A stretch of 64,000 nucleotides of DNA from Puffinus mauretanicus (lineage: Eukaryota > Chordata > Aves > Procellariiformes > Procellariidae), in assembly GCA_023333565.1 (NCBI GenBank), contig JAJKFH010000246.1, positions 1 to 64,000 on the forward strand, in the 5' to 3' direction. This document shows positions 49,401-63,900 of the stretch, in pieces (within the stretch, counting starts at the first letter, position 1; each line of letters starts with the position of its first letter). Below the pieces are notes generated by a model. It was not told the DNA's origin, made no database searches, and was given only the letters and a program-made list of their open reading frames with translations. Position numbers and translations under genes: made by a program.

Positions 49401-52400
49401 TGACCCAGCATCTTGTCTTCAGAAGCATCCAGAAAGGGTGACAGAGGAGGAACACAATGGCAAAGCGATTGCATATGCATCAGGACTGTGACTTAGCAGG
49501 TGTAGCTATGTGGGCAGAGCAGACAGGCTCAGTGTACGGTCCGAAGAGCCAAAGCCAAAATATTTCTGGGGCAGAAAACACCTAACAGCAATAGCACATA
49601 TGCCCAGGGAAATAAGTTATATTTACAGGTCCTAAGCAGCTCGTGCCAAGTAGTCAGGGCTGGCATCCTCATTTACTAAAGTCCACATGTGATGAGATAC
49701 AGAGAGGCTGTGAGAGTGCCCTTCCAGTTGGCTTACAGACAGGGTGTGATAAAAGAAAAATGCATGACTCAGGTAATAAGAACAAATGCTTTAAGTTATA
49801 AAAGGCTGCGACATAAATACAATTATGCTGAAATGCACATTGAGCAGGCTCTACCCTGCCACTGTGAGTGCCATCCCTTTCGGCTGAGGGAGGTCTGGCT
49901 CTGTGGCTTATTGCTCAATCATAAAGTTAATCAACGAACTAATTGAGCTTGGTCAGCTTGGTCTTTTGAGCCTTTTCTTATGGATTAACTTTTATTAGAG
50001 CTAACAGAGGACACGAGGAAGGCTGTAAAGGGCAAAGAGATGACAAGCCTAGTCTGTGAGAGGAATGGTAGTTGTATGGCATATGTATGGCATATTTGTG
50101 AAGCCAAAATTGGGTTCTAGGAAGGAATATGACCGAGCCGTGTACCTTTTAAAGCCCTATAACCCGCATGGCATTAGAAATCTTTCTAGCGGTGTTTTGC
50201 TTTCTCTATTGTTTATTTCTCTAACTGTGGTTCTAGCTTTTCTACCCCGTTTGCAACAAACCAGTCCCCCATGGGAATGAGACATTGTACCTGTCTAACT
50301 GAAACTAAAGACTATACCTCTTTTCTTAGAACAAAATGATCTCAAGGAGAAAACATAGGTATCCATGTGATTTTAAAAATCTGCATATATAATAGCATTT
50401 ATATGAAGAAAAAATATGACAGAAAGGGCCCAGCAATAATAACGGCTGTGCAGAAGAAGGATGGTTTATTAAAGATGCCATTAAAAGTGAACTTGCATTA
50501 TTGGATGTGGGATTCAAAATTAAGGCCCATGATTAAGTTACGTGGAAAAACAGCAATGAGTTACAGTTCCTGACACTTTCATGCTATTTTTTCTCTGAGA
50601 CTAATATGGAGAAAGAAAATGGTTCTGTACTTCAGAGCAATTAGAATATTTTATCTTTTAAAATTGTTTTGGAGAGCACACATTCTGCAAATGTCTTAGC
50701 TCATACTGGATAATGATGAGCAAGCTAAACAGAATTTCATGCTTTCTAAAACGTAAATATAAGGAGGAGTTCTTTTCTCTTTCCGATGATCATCCTATGC
50801 TACAATTGCCTTCCTTTTGGCTGTCTAAATATTCTCTTGATGAAAAGGAAAGTGCTTATGGGAACTCCCATCACATAGCTACAGAGGAAGAAACTCTTAT
50901 TTCATGCACAGCAGCCAGGATTCAAAGGGAAAATATCGAAATTGAAGGTGCTCCCTGGCGATACAATTTTTGCTCATCTCTGGTATGAGACGAGAGCTAC
51001 TGACTGGGAAAAACATGGCTAGTGTAAAGTTCAGAGCATTCGGGTACACACGTTCTCTTCTGAAGGCTGACACTTCGGTGACCCCGATTCCATCCTCCCA
51101 GGAGAGAAGAGTATTATTTTCTACATCAGACAATCTGGGGAGACCTTAACTGAAGTTCAGGGGACAGTTCCTGACAGCTCTGTGCAAAAACATAAACCCA
51201 TCAGGGCATAGGTGCAGGATGATCAAAGAAACAACGAGTTTGTCTCTCTCGAGTGAACTCAAGAGTGTTTGTCTTACTTACCTTAGCAAAGTGGAGGCCG
51301 AGAGAGATCTGACTGAGCTCTATAAATACATCGGGGTAAGCATCAGGGAGCCAGAAGAGCAATTTAAGCTAAAGAACAATGTTGGCACGAGAACAAATGA
51401 GCATTAATTGGCATGAATAAATTTTGGCTGGAAAGCTGAGGGTGATTTCTAGCTATTCGAGGAGTGATTTCCTGGAACAGCCTTCCAGTGGGGGAAGAAA
51501 AAGCAACAATAAACAGAGAAAGCAACAAAAAGCAAACATCAAGGAGATTTAAGGTAGAGGCCGATGCATGCCTGACCGGGATGAGACAGCATGGCCATCT
51601 GTGATAGCAGCAGACAGAATTTAAATGATCCTTTCCTGCCCTAGTTTTCCATGTTCATTTTCTTGGTGGGATTACCATTTACAGAAACTACTCCGCTTTG
51701 CAGTCTGGGATGTTACTGACACTTTCAAAGAAATGTAAAGACGTCCTAGGAGTGCTGATGCTTGCCTTGGTAATACAAAGCCTCTGGATTTTGGACCAAA
51801 TCACGTGCTCTTGCACAGCATGAGAGCACGCCTACCACAGCCTGTATGATTCACTTCATGTTAAATCTCCGCACGGTACAAACCAGTGGTCCTAAGATGC
51901 TAATGTCATGAACAGAAATATACAGCAGAAGGGACGGCCCTTTATCCTTTAATTAACTCATACAATTCTTCAGCCATATCGTACATCAAGCCTGGCCATA
52001 AAAATGGCAATTTTATAGTGTGTAAAAAAAGAATAAAATGATTCACGGAGATTGAAGATCCATTTACAGCAAATGTATATGCCTTTCTGACTACAACAGA
52101 TTCCAAACAGATACGGTACTGTGACCCATAAAACTACTTTGATAACTTATTTACTGTAACTTTGGGTGACATTGTCACAGATTAATGGTTTTGTAAAACG
52201 CATAGGTGCATCAGGTCATCATATCGTTCTTGAAGGGATTTTTTTGGTCAGATGTGTAATGTTGGTGTGTAGCGAATGGCCATTTCAATTGCTTGATGCC
52301 CATTATTTTGTCTACATATTGTTAGGATATAAAATGAGTGGATGAACACCAGAATAATCTGGACAATTTAAGGCAAACCTAATTAGAATATTTCTTGCCT

Positions 52401-55400
52401 AAACTTTTTACCCTGAAAACTTGAAAGACAAGATTTAAATGTAACGTAAATGTGACCAATTTAAAAAAAAAAGATAAAATTTAAAATGAAGATGGGAATA
52501 AGAACTTAAATGCTGTAATCTCTGAAGAGAACCAGCAATCAAAGTCTAATATCCTCATATTGTGCCAGATAATGAAACATTAAGCTGGAGATAATAAGAT
52601 TTCTTTCCACTAGATAGTCTTCAGCATAGTTAAACCTATGAATGAACAGCTGAAGTGTTTTATATAAGCAAAAGGTTATATGTCAAGGATTCTGAGGGGT
52701 GAAAAAAAAAAACCAGTCCATTTATTACAAACTAGATAGAACTCGCATCACTCATTCTCTTTTAAAATTGTGCCATAATTAAATGCCTTCTAAGAAAAAC
52801 AGCTTCACGACTGCACACTGATGGGGACTGGGGATGCAGTGGACACTTTTTACCTAGCTTCCCTAAGGAAACAAAGGCTAGGTAAATGTGCTGTACATAT
52901 GTGTACATCTACGCCTTCATCCTCCCCAGTAAATGCAAAGATCGCCATCAAATTTGACAAAAAGGCAGAGATCTTAAAGACAGTAAATTCCTGAAAACTT
53001 TCACAAAACTGGGAAAGCTAATAAAGAGAGCTATATTAGCAGCCTCCCACTGAAGGAACAGATGGGGACGAGTCACCCACATCAGCCTCCGAGAAGCCAA
53101 CACTGGCACAAAAAGTCATAGGAAACCAAGCTAAATTCATCCCACCACAGATGGAGCTGCCAGCTCTTTAACATGCCAGTGAGGTGCAATAACACTGGCA
53201 AAATAATTACTGCCCTGACTGTCTATGGTACTGGATTTCTGTGGTCATTCACCTAAGGGGTTTTATATTTAGAGCTGCAAGGAGGGGATGAGTCCACCCT
53301 GCCTGCTATGGAGCAGAAACAAAAAATGAGCTTTACACTGTAAAGAGAAGTGCAGAAGAGAAATATTTCAGCTGGGATCTTACAAAACCCTATGGGAATG
53401 AGACAAGCACAACCCAGTGAAACACAGCTCCCTGCCTCCTTGAACTTTACGTGGAAATCCAAGACAATCATCTCAGTAAAAACTATAAAATGCAACATGG
53501 GAATTACACACACAGCCCGTGTGGATCAATTCAAATGTCCACGGAGTGAGCTTCTACCTCTGAGGTTGATAGGAAGAGGCCCGTGCAGAAGAACATGGAG
53601 GAGGACACAGGCAGAGTATCCATTCCTCTGACTCCCTCCCATCTTCTTGCCGCGTAGAGACTTGCATCCAACGGGTTACAGGTGGGCCACTGCATGTAAT
53701 AGCTACCATGGGCCTCTCTCCTGTCAATGTCTTTAATCCCTTTTTTCCCCGATCCATCTCTTTGACAGAGGTTTGCTCACTTTTACAAAACCAGTATAGA
53801 TGTTTTGCCAATTTTCAAAAAGGTCTTTAAAACAACAAATCATCAATGCTATAACACCATGCTCTACAACAGCAACCTGCTGTGCAATGAATGAAAAAAA
53901 GAACAATCTTTCACACTATATTTCAAAGTGCATTAAATTGCTAACGCAATGAGATGAGCAGTGTTTTCTCATGGAATAGTTTTTGAAAGGATGTTCTCTT
54001 TTACATGTTTATGAATGCCTGTTCTCCCTTTAACTATCACAAATATTCACAGCACATCTCTGCTTCATCCCAAATGACAAAATCCCATCAATTAAACTCT
54101 TTCCTTCACCTGCACTTTTGCATGATCCCTTTTGGAGACAAATGGTGAAGAGGCAGACTTGGTCATACAACCAACATCAAAGTCAGGGACAATGGGAGCT
54201 AGGTGGATTTTTATATTCTAAAAAAAGAGATGAAGATCGTGGAAGCTGGATGGGGAGGCATCACTGAAGTGCAGTTTGGGAGTTAACCCACCGAACCACT
54301 GTAACACACAAAATCAGACACGGAGTGTGGCAGCACTGGATGCAAAATTGCCATTAGAGCATGGGATGCCAACATAAGTAACATCGTATCACAGCCAAAT
54401 AATATGCTATTCACAGATTGCTGTGTGGACTAACATAAAAGGCAGATTTTTTTCTTTTTCTTTTTCTTTTTTTTTTTTTACTTCTGCTAAACTTTTTGTT
54501 AAGCAGAATCTCACAGAAGTACTATTCTTTAACACATTAGCAAAATTGCTGTAGAAAATGTGCACAGAGAATGTGAATTTACACTTGTAGCTGAACTACC
54601 TTTCCAGCAAAGGCAAAGCCAGGTTCTCCTGGGAGCATGTTTGGTCTTTGCAAAACAGCGAATATGTTAGGGTTTTTCTTCTCTTTCTAAAATGAACCAC
54701 AGTAACGCACAAAGAAGGTGGCAGATGGTTGCTTCCTAATCTGCACATGAATTATCTTCCAATTACAGAATTTGTTGCTTAATGCCTCAAAGTCCGTATT
54801 AATTATACACACTAACAGAGGGGCAGTACTGAAAATGACTGGATCTGGTTGTGAGGCTGAACAGTTTTCAGTGTGGAGTTTAATTGTTGTTCCTCATAAA
54901 GCAAGTGAAAAGCTCAGACAAAGAAATTTTGCCAGATGGTAGTTGATAACACAACATGTTGTGCTGCTTTTTCTGCTGCAAACTGCCAGGGGAAAAGCAG
55001 TCCGCAAAATCTCCCGTGGGTTTGAGGCTTTGGGATTTTTTAAGCATGGGACAGAATTCATGCTCGCTTTTGAGGTGACAACAAGGTCTACTAAGTACCT
55101 TGTGAGACTCCAAAATAAGCTATAGGAGGTATTTGAATGCCATACAGGCCCTGTCCTGATCTTCTGCCAGGGTTAAATATTCAATAGCTTACTGTCAGTT
55201 ACTGAACTGCAAGAAAATATATTTTCGATACACACATTAAGGAATCAGATTAATTACGCGCCCACACCCTTGTGAAGCTGCAAACCTGCAATAGAGAAAC
55301 CAGCTATTTTATGATGCTGAAAGGAAGAAAAATACCATGGCAACTTTTTCTGTGCTATTTAATCACATTTACTGAAATTTTATTAGGTGTTTTAATGGCA

Positions 55401-57825
55401 GGAAATAATCTATAAAAAATAATGTGCTTTTAAATACAAAGACCTTGAATTTGAGTATAAAAAGGAAACCAAATCTCTAATTTAGTGGAACCAGTATGAT
55501 TAAAAATAATTACATTTGTAAAGTGAACATTTGGAGAAAAAAAATGATTAATGTGCTTAGTAATAACATCCATCTAATTTGTATAATGAGCATTTTCATT
55601 TAAAGCCATGTTTCTATTCAAAATATGAGGAGATTAAAAAGAAATAACTCAGAGTCGTTAGCATCATCTACCCATATTTACATCAGCATCCTGATTCTGA
55701 GTATGACATGGTTTTATGGCTCTGTTTGCCATTCAGTCTTTACAAAAAAACAAGAACGACAACTTCTAATTAATTTTTTTAATTTATAAACTCACATACA
55801 TGCCATGAAACATTAATTGTGCCAAATCAAAAGAAATACTAGACATTTAAATACTGATTGCTCGCCATGTCAGCAAAAGCACAGAAGTTAGCAATCTCTA
55901 TGGATATAAATTAATATTCGTTAGAACTCTATTAACTTTCCATGATAACAATCTTGGAAATATTATTTTGCCTTTCCGTGCGTGATTATAACTTTAGATT
56001 GTCAGTTTATTTTTAGCTCCATCCCAGACTACCTCCTCTCTTTTTCTACAAAGGGTTTGGTGTGGATGATACTGGATCATGAACCAAACACTATAGCTCT
56101 TTGAGTTAGCCTCCTAACAGGTTTCAGAATGAGAAGTCATTTAATCTAAAGAAACAGAGACGTTGTTGCTTAGAACCTCAAAAAACCTGCAGCGTGTGAG
56201 ACCTGCTGTCTCGGAGTCCACCCCCTCCCAGGGCACGGCAGGAGCATCTCCCCCTCTCCAGGACTCCACCCCTTGGGTACTACGAGGAGGTCGGCGTGGC
56301 CTGGCCCGCGGCTGGGCTAGCAAACCGAGCCCTGCTGCAGGAGAGAAGCACTGGCCGGTGCCACCCCAGAAAATGCGTTGCTACAATCTGGGGAACGCCC
56401 GCGTGCCCCTGCCGGGTGACTGATGCCACCTCCATCGCACGTGCCTGCACCCGGCTCCCGTAATCTCAGTGCTCTGTGTCTCACGCCAAAGACGGGTCCT
56501 GACTCTGCCTCCAAGATGGGTGACAAACCTGCTCCTAGAGAAGGCATTTCACTGTCTTTGGTCCTCTTCCAAATTAGCAGGTTTCCACTAGCTTTACAAG
56601 TGACCTGAAAACACTGTACACTGCCAAGACACCTGCACCGAGATGGCATTTGAGGGTTCACAGCGCCTAGAAAGCCCTAAGGGCCCCACAGGTGGCTAGG
56701 ACAGACATCACCCAGCGCAGACAACGCAGAGGGTCTCAGAGCCTCCTTGCTTTCCGGCCGAATCCCGAGATGCGCTGCACGTGGCACACCCGTCTCAGAA
56801 ATACAGCACCGTGCTTCACCCCAGAGCTTATTCACGCTTTACAGCCACCCTGCACCTACACCTCGCCCTTCTTCTTGCTGCTAATAGAGTAAGAAGTGTC
56901 TGAAGGAGTCTTCCCGCAAAGCAGCCACTTAACTCACTGAAGTTTGCCCTCACGAAGTCTTAGTGCTTTATTAGTTCCCATGAGCTGCTTAAGTGAATAA
57001 TTAACAACATCCACTACAAACTCCAAATTTATCCAAGTCTGGTGGGCAGGGAGGGAGGATGATCCAGAGAACAGGCACAGGTCAGCTCTAGCTCTAACTT
57101 GCGCATTCCTTCCTTTTTCCTACAATTTAACTATTCCTGTAAGTGTGTGTCTCTGATCTAGTTCATTGCATTTCAGGTCAAATTCAAGAGAAGTTCCACA
57201 GAAAAACTAAACCTCATTTATATTACTTCTCTAATGCAGTGGTTAGTTAAAATAACTTCATTCCCATGCACTCCCTAAAGGTTTTTCAAGTAAAGTATGT
57301 TTTCCATTTGCTGGCTAAATGAATGGAGAGGAAAAGAAACCAGTTCACATTCAATCCAAATTACTGTAAGGGACCAAAAATGAGAATTCTGTTCTCAGTT
57401 CTCATTTTTCAAGGAGACTTCAACAGGAATTTTAAAAAAAAGAAAAGGTAATTCCCACAAACTTTCTCTAAGTGTGTCACGTTCTGTTTTCTGAATGTTT
57501 AATAACACTTTCAAGCTTGCAGACTTATTAAACGAGACAAGGACATTGAATTTCTCCTGCGTCTCTAGCCTTGTCTATGCCAGAAAAGTTTAAGTGGTTT
57601 TTATGTTGGCTGACTGAGCTGGTTATAACCGTCTGTGCTCCCAGCACTGAAAGACTGAATGCGTACAAGAGAGTTGCAAAAACATAATCTGATAGTTTAT
57701 GTGTTAGATGCCCAAGGTCAAGGGTGCAAATCCCTTAGTCTGAGTGGTGCATCAATGGAAAATTAATGGGGCCGTTAAATGTTAAGAGGAGCTTTAGTTA
57801 CGTTATTCTGCTCGATACCGGGGCA
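46474..57825. other. Intergenic, no gene recognised
   Basis: Mostly unique AT-rich sequence. AT-rich, homeodomain-site-rich stretches near 48000-48430 and 55380-55990 could be conserved non-coding elements. A possible diverged LINE tail lies near 51450-51660. A GC-rich patch at 56190-56860 carries no recognisable exon. Confidence 0.5.
51455..51660 (+). mobile_element. Possible old CR1-like remnant
   Basis: GTGATTTCCTGGAACAGCCTTCC and, 140 bp on, gaatttaaatgatcctttcctgcc resemble the 3' UTR phrases of old CR1 copies. Weak. Confidence 0.35.
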
Positions 57826-57834
57826 CAGGGCTGA

Positions 57835-57905
57835 GATGCTATGGAGGGCAAAGCAGATGATCTAATGTGTCCTCCTGGCCTTAAAATTTATGAAAATGAA
57901 TAAAG
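57835..57905 (+). mobile_element. CR1-like LINE 3' end
   Basis: GCAGATGATCTAATGTGTCC followed by TCCTGGCCTTAAAATTTATGAA resembles the 'agatgatctaatggtcccttctggccttaaaatctatgaa' tail of old sauropsid CR1 elements. Confidence 0.6.
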
Positions 57906-60900
57906 CCTGAACTTAAACTCTCATTTTGGTATAAAAGTGCCTTCTCCAGTTTGAAGCAAGTTGTGGAAATATTGCTAAACTTATCTGAAATAAGAAGGCC
58001 CCAATTTCAGCTCTGCAATGTTTTAACCATATATAACGGAGACAAACTTAAGAAATTTCTCACACAGGCAAACCAGTTATATCTTTCCTTTAAAGAGTAG
58101 CCCTTTGCTGTTCAGGGTCTCTTCAGCAGGGATCTGCCCCAGCTGTATGAGATCCAGTTTAACCAGCTGAGCATTTTGGCAGGTGAGCTGGGGTGCTCCT
58201 CACCACAGTCCTGTGAGTTGTCACAGCCTGCTGACCCCCCTAGAGCTGTGCCACCACCCTCTTGCTTCCCATGGGATGATGGTAAGTGGCGATCCTCGCT
58301 ACAAGGACATTATCTCTGGCAGAGGTGGGAGGAGCCGCATCGGCAGCCACCACGAGCCTGTGAGACCCGGCAGCGTGGAGGGGGCAGACCCACATCAGCA
58401 GAGCTGATGGTACAAGTGCCCTCCCCTTGCTGCCAACCCCCACTCCTCCATCCAGAAGACATTGCTCTTAACTCAGACCGTTTCTATGATCCTTTTTATA
58501 GAATAACCCTGCAAGGAGCTCTTCTGCCTCATCTGAGGGGCAGCAATCTGCCACGGCTGAGGTGGAGGAATTTCTTCCGCTAGCGCTGTTGCCGCAGAGA
58601 CCATACCCTTCATAGGCACCACAAGATAAATGGGTGATTATTGCTGCAGTACCCGCTAAAGTTTCTTCTCCTTTTCTTCCCACTATCCTTTCACAAGGAG
58701 AGAGGAAAAAACCCAACCCCCACAAATCTTAGCTTCTGCTGCTGTTTTGCAAGTATAGTTCCCTTTAAGAAGAAAAGGTCAGCCAGGATAGGAAACTAGA
58801 CTGTCATTTCTAAGGTAAGACAAGGAAGAATCTGTCATGGCCATTATTCAACTAATCAGGGATAACGTCAACGACCTCATTCTGTCAGAAAATATGTACA
58901 ACAATGACCTCTTCCTTTATCAGGAGCAATGGGCTACGACAGCACAGCCATTATTTCTGTGTAGATAAGAAAGCATCTCCCCACCACTCCCCTGAACAGT
59001 GATGCATGCCCATAGCTTTTTCTAATGTCTCCCATTTCTCATGTCTGGCATATTTTCAGTCTGATATTAATATTTTGTTTGAATATCCTTGTAATAATTT
59101 ACAGACATACCTCACTAATGAGAATTAACTGTTGATGGTGGGATATGGTGTTAATTTGGGGAGTGCTGGCAGCCCCATTTACTCAGGAAAGGACAGATGG
59201 CGAGTGTGGCCTCGCTGCAGTTTGGCTGGGAAACCTACACACAGGGTAATCAAACCACCCCGTTGTACAAACTCCTCAGATAATTGGTCGTGGCTTAAAG
59301 CTTTATTATTCTAGTTCAGAGTCCATGACCTGCATTTCCAAAGTGATTAATAAATTTTAAGCCATTTTAATAAATTTGCAAGGACCATTGCAATTTTACA
59401 GACTTATGCTCTGCATAAAGCCAGGCCGAAGATCAATACCAAATAATCTCTGCATCGACCCCATAATTCCTGACTGAGCACTAGCAGTTGCTTTAGAGAG
59501 ATGTCACAGGAAGAGATGGATCATTCACTCCAACTTGAGGTTAGTTGTTCCTTCCCTGTTAAACATTTCCACTTTATTTATAGACGCATTTTGGCCAGCT
59601 TCATTTTCCAGCCAATTATTTTCATGATGCCGTTTTTCTAGAGATTTCTAGTATCAAAAATCCCTCCTGCACTACCTCCTAACTCTAAAGTCTTTTTGCG
59701 GTTCCTGTTTGTGAGAAGCTGAGTGGCAAAGACGACATGTGAAATCAATGAAGCCCAGAACTTGGGAAAATGAACCCCAAATTGCCTTTTCTTTTTTTTT
59801 AAATCTTTAGTGGACAGCAAAAGAACTGGAAGGCTGAGAAGCCAGAGACATGTGCAAAGAATCCCTTCACAGTTTTTAAATTGAATTCCTTAATGCCATT
59901 CTCATTAAAAAGTTTTTTCCTGCCAAATGCTGTTTGCTTATGCCTTCAAACTGTCTGCATTAATGATGAGTAACTCTTCTGCAAGGTATTTACATGTTGC
60001 CTTGTCACTACCACAGACAGCAATTTTATAAAGTGTGAGAGAAAGAAAGAGGGAAAATTTGGGGAGTGAATTCACAAATTGGGCCTCTGTACTCACTGCA
60101 AATGGTTATGTGATATCGCAGGACAAATGCTTTCAGCACGTGGATCAGTAAAGCATCCCTGTGGGCCTATTATAATGATTTGGCACAGTTAGGTTTTTGC
60201 GGAAGTCCTCAACTCACATTGACTACTTTTCTTGCGATGCTCAACTCCTTTCCTGAGTACCATTTTCTGAGATACTCAACACCATCTAGTCAGTGGGAAC
60301 CATAGTGTGCATTCTTGGGTGCATAATCTTGTGTTGACTATGCTAAGAGGTAGTTCAGATCAAGCAATGGCACCACACAATCTCACTTGCCCCATACAAC
60401 TTGATTGTTCTTATTGCTATTTTTCACTCTACCAATTCTATTATTTTCAATTGTTTTTCCCAGCAAAGGCTGGACAGTTTCTTCCAGACCACAGGAACAG
60501 ATAATGCGGACTAATCAGTCCAAACAGGTTCCTGGGGGACCCAGTGGATATGTGGCATTTTGTTGCTGACTCCCTGTTTACTGATGCTTTTGGGTAACTA
60601 TCCGTAAACACACTTGCAATTGGTTCAATAACAGAGAGATGTGAGATGAATGTCAGCATTTTGCCGAAATCCACAGACAAGCTGACATCATGTATAACCA
60701 TGTTCAAGCTCACTGTCAAGGACGGACTCGCACTCCTTCCCAATGCTAACAGTTCATTTCAGCCCAAAATCCAAAGCTCTCTGAAGTGTCCCCCCAAGGT
60801 CACACTGAGCTAGACGTCACCAAGCAAGGAACAGCTCAGCTCACTGTACTTTGAACTACAACCCTGTTCAAACCAACAGTGTGAACAGCAGTGTAAACCG

Positions 60901-63900
60901 TGGGACTTCACGTGCTCATGCCCTCTTCCACACCTGCAGCCCCCCAGGCACCCAGAGATGCACCTGCCTGATGTGCTCCTGCCTTCCCCTACCTCTCTCC
61001 CCCCTCCAGCGCCTGCCATCCCAATTCCCAACATCTCAACAAAGGCAGCATGCAGGCATTTCCTTTTGTTTCTACTTCTAAGAGGCCTTGTACGACCACA
61101 AACGCTCACAAAGCACATCTACTGATCAGTTCAGGCCTTGACTGTCCCAAAAAAGCCTGCCCAGAGAGGATAAACTGTCAGTCACTTGTGAAATGAAAGA
61201 TGCATCTTCAACCTTACCCGCTTGCACTCTGACTCTACTTTATATTAAATGTCTACTGGATAAGCTACACAAAATTAAGCACTGCTTGGAAAACCACATA
61301 CGAACTGGAAAAACCAAAGCCACTACAGATGCCAAAATCAGTTTCTTTCACACCAATTATAAAGCCCTATGCCAATGTGCCGTAACAACAGGTTGCCAAT
61401 TACTCACATTTAAACAGGAACTGAGGATATATATTTTACAAGGCTAGAGGTAAAAAAAAAAAAAAGGAATGGTGAATACACAGGCTGTGTGTGTTGCTGG
61501 CACAATTTGTTTCAAGTAGTACTTTAGATAGGTAATGGGTATATTTAAGGCAGTGACAGTGGTCCCTGCTGACCTGAAAATCTGTGAATCAATCAAACTG
61601 GACAGTGCTTCTTTGGATGTTGCACCATGGGTGCGACTTCAGTGTAGTTTCTGGAAATTTGGCTCGGCTAAGCAGAAAGAGGAAGCACCAGGTCTGGAGA
61701 GGTGCACATACAGACCCGCCCGCCTGGGCACGTGCTGACCCCGCGCAACGTAGACTCCCCAGTTTGGGCAAAATGAGACCGATCTGGAACTAGCAGCAGC
61801 AGCGCGATACCCTGCATAGACAGATTTTCAAACTTCAGGGCTGCGTCGCATTAGCTGAACGACACACTTTTCAAGATTAAATGGACTATCCCTGCAGGGT
61901 GCTGCATACTCGGGAATTCAGCAGGCTTTGCAATATGCTCTGTTGAGTACGCACATACTCGGGGTAGACTCAGTTCCTCTCCATGGAAAAGCAAGGGATA
62001 GATGGAGAGCTGGATGGACACACAGAAAGCAAGCCAGTTGGAGGGTGACTGCGCATTTGTACGATGTACATTTGTACATATGTTACTAGTTTTACTGCTA
62101 CCCTTTAGAATTGAGTACATTTGGGATACCAGCTACGTACCACCACAAGCCATGTGAAGTAAATTCTGAAGAAATGAATTAAAAATGCAGTTAATTTTTC
62201 CATGCGTTAGAGCTAGATTTCACTTGCTATACAGATTCCCAAGGAGACTCGTTTGAGAGAACTAATGAAACATTAATGCCTGCAAAAGATTTTTAAGAGT
62301 GGTACTTTAGGAACTATTTGGCTTTGATGAAAGGTTTGACTGCCTGATAACCCCAGAGCCTGCAGTTATAGTACAATATTTATAAATGGAAGAGACATTT
62401 ACAGCCTCATAAAAGCTTCTGTTTATTGTTATCAAATTGCAGTCTTGCACTGAAACATTAATATGTAGCTTAACCTGTTTCTTGTAGCTTTGTTATGTGA
62501 ACAGATTAAGTAGCTGAGCAGGCATAACGGGCAGAAAACTAGCACATGCCAAGTGACAGGGATAATGCATGACTCTGAAAGAGGACAGTCCAAACACCGC
62601 TACCAAACCTGTAGCCTGCCTTTGGCTCTTGAGACATCCAGCTCAAGAGCACAGACAGGCTGTAACTCCAGTGCGATGTTTCTTGTGAACAGGAAATTGC
62701 TTTACACTGACTGAATCCTCTGAGGTTCTAGGACGCAGCATGGATCACAAATCTCACTAAAACGGGTCTGATCAGAGCACTGGGGAGTAACTGGGCCGAT
62801 ACATTCCCCTGGACATCCTCTTGCTTAGCAGATGTCCATCCATTTCTCCCTTGGCCCCAGCACTGACCCGTTCTGGCACCCTGCTCTGCTTCTGCTCCAC
62901 CTTCCAGTATGTACAACTACAGGGACTGAACAAACCTACAAGAAACAACACCTTATCTGACGGGGTAGACTCATATCTGCATCCTGAAAGGGGTAGGGTT
63001 TGGTGTGGGAGCTGGGTGACGAGCTGTCCTGGATGTCTTTGAAAATTTCCAATGCTCAGGCAAGTTTTGGCTAGGAACCCAGTGCCTTGGAAATGCAGCA
63101 ACCAACCCAGGAGACAATGGAAGGAGGATGTGGCTGTAAAAACTCTTGTTTCCCCTGTTCCACCTGATTAATTAGCACATTTGACATAGAACAGCAGCCT
63201 CTGATGCTCTGTACAGCTGCTGGCGAATCAGAAATAGCGTGATATTATAGCGTTATATTCCTCTCTGATGTATGTATACCCATGGCAGTCTCTGAACAAA
63301 TGTATTTCAATTTAAAACATTATGATTTCATAAAGGAATGCAGAACTGACATTGATGCTTTTATTGTCAAATCAGCTCAGCATATAACCTCTCTCCTTCA
63401 AGTAAAGTCTTGAGCAAATAGCCCTTGCAATGTGATGTGAAGGTTAATAAGCGTAGTCCTTGTCTGGCTAAAAGTGGCAGAAAAACACTACAGTGGCTGC
63501 TTCTTCCTTTGAGATCCCCAAGGTGGCTCGTGGAAGTTCTAGTTCTTTGCCCCGCTTGTGGTCCGAGCTCCTACTATGAACTACATCTTCCCTAAAGCAC
63601 TACGGCTATCTTGGCGGCAGGCTGTGCTGTACAGTTTGGTTACATATATTTTAGCATAGTGTCTCTTTGGAAATACCAGTACTTCAGGAGATCCTGTCCA
63701 GATGAGATGGAAAGGGCTGGAAATACAGATTACCAGAGGAATGCACACCTTAACACCTTATTGAATTAGCTTGGAATGAAATGCTATAGATCCCTACAAT
63801 TTCAAATACTGAAAGCGACCTGAAATGGACTTCTCAGCTTTTCCACTGGAAATAAAATGCCTTTAACAATCTAGCAGGAATCATATTTTCTGCTGAAATA

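Noticed and set aside
58176..58583. 135-codon open frame starting MAGELGC
   Set aside because: No recognisable similarity, competing frames on both strands, no exon context.
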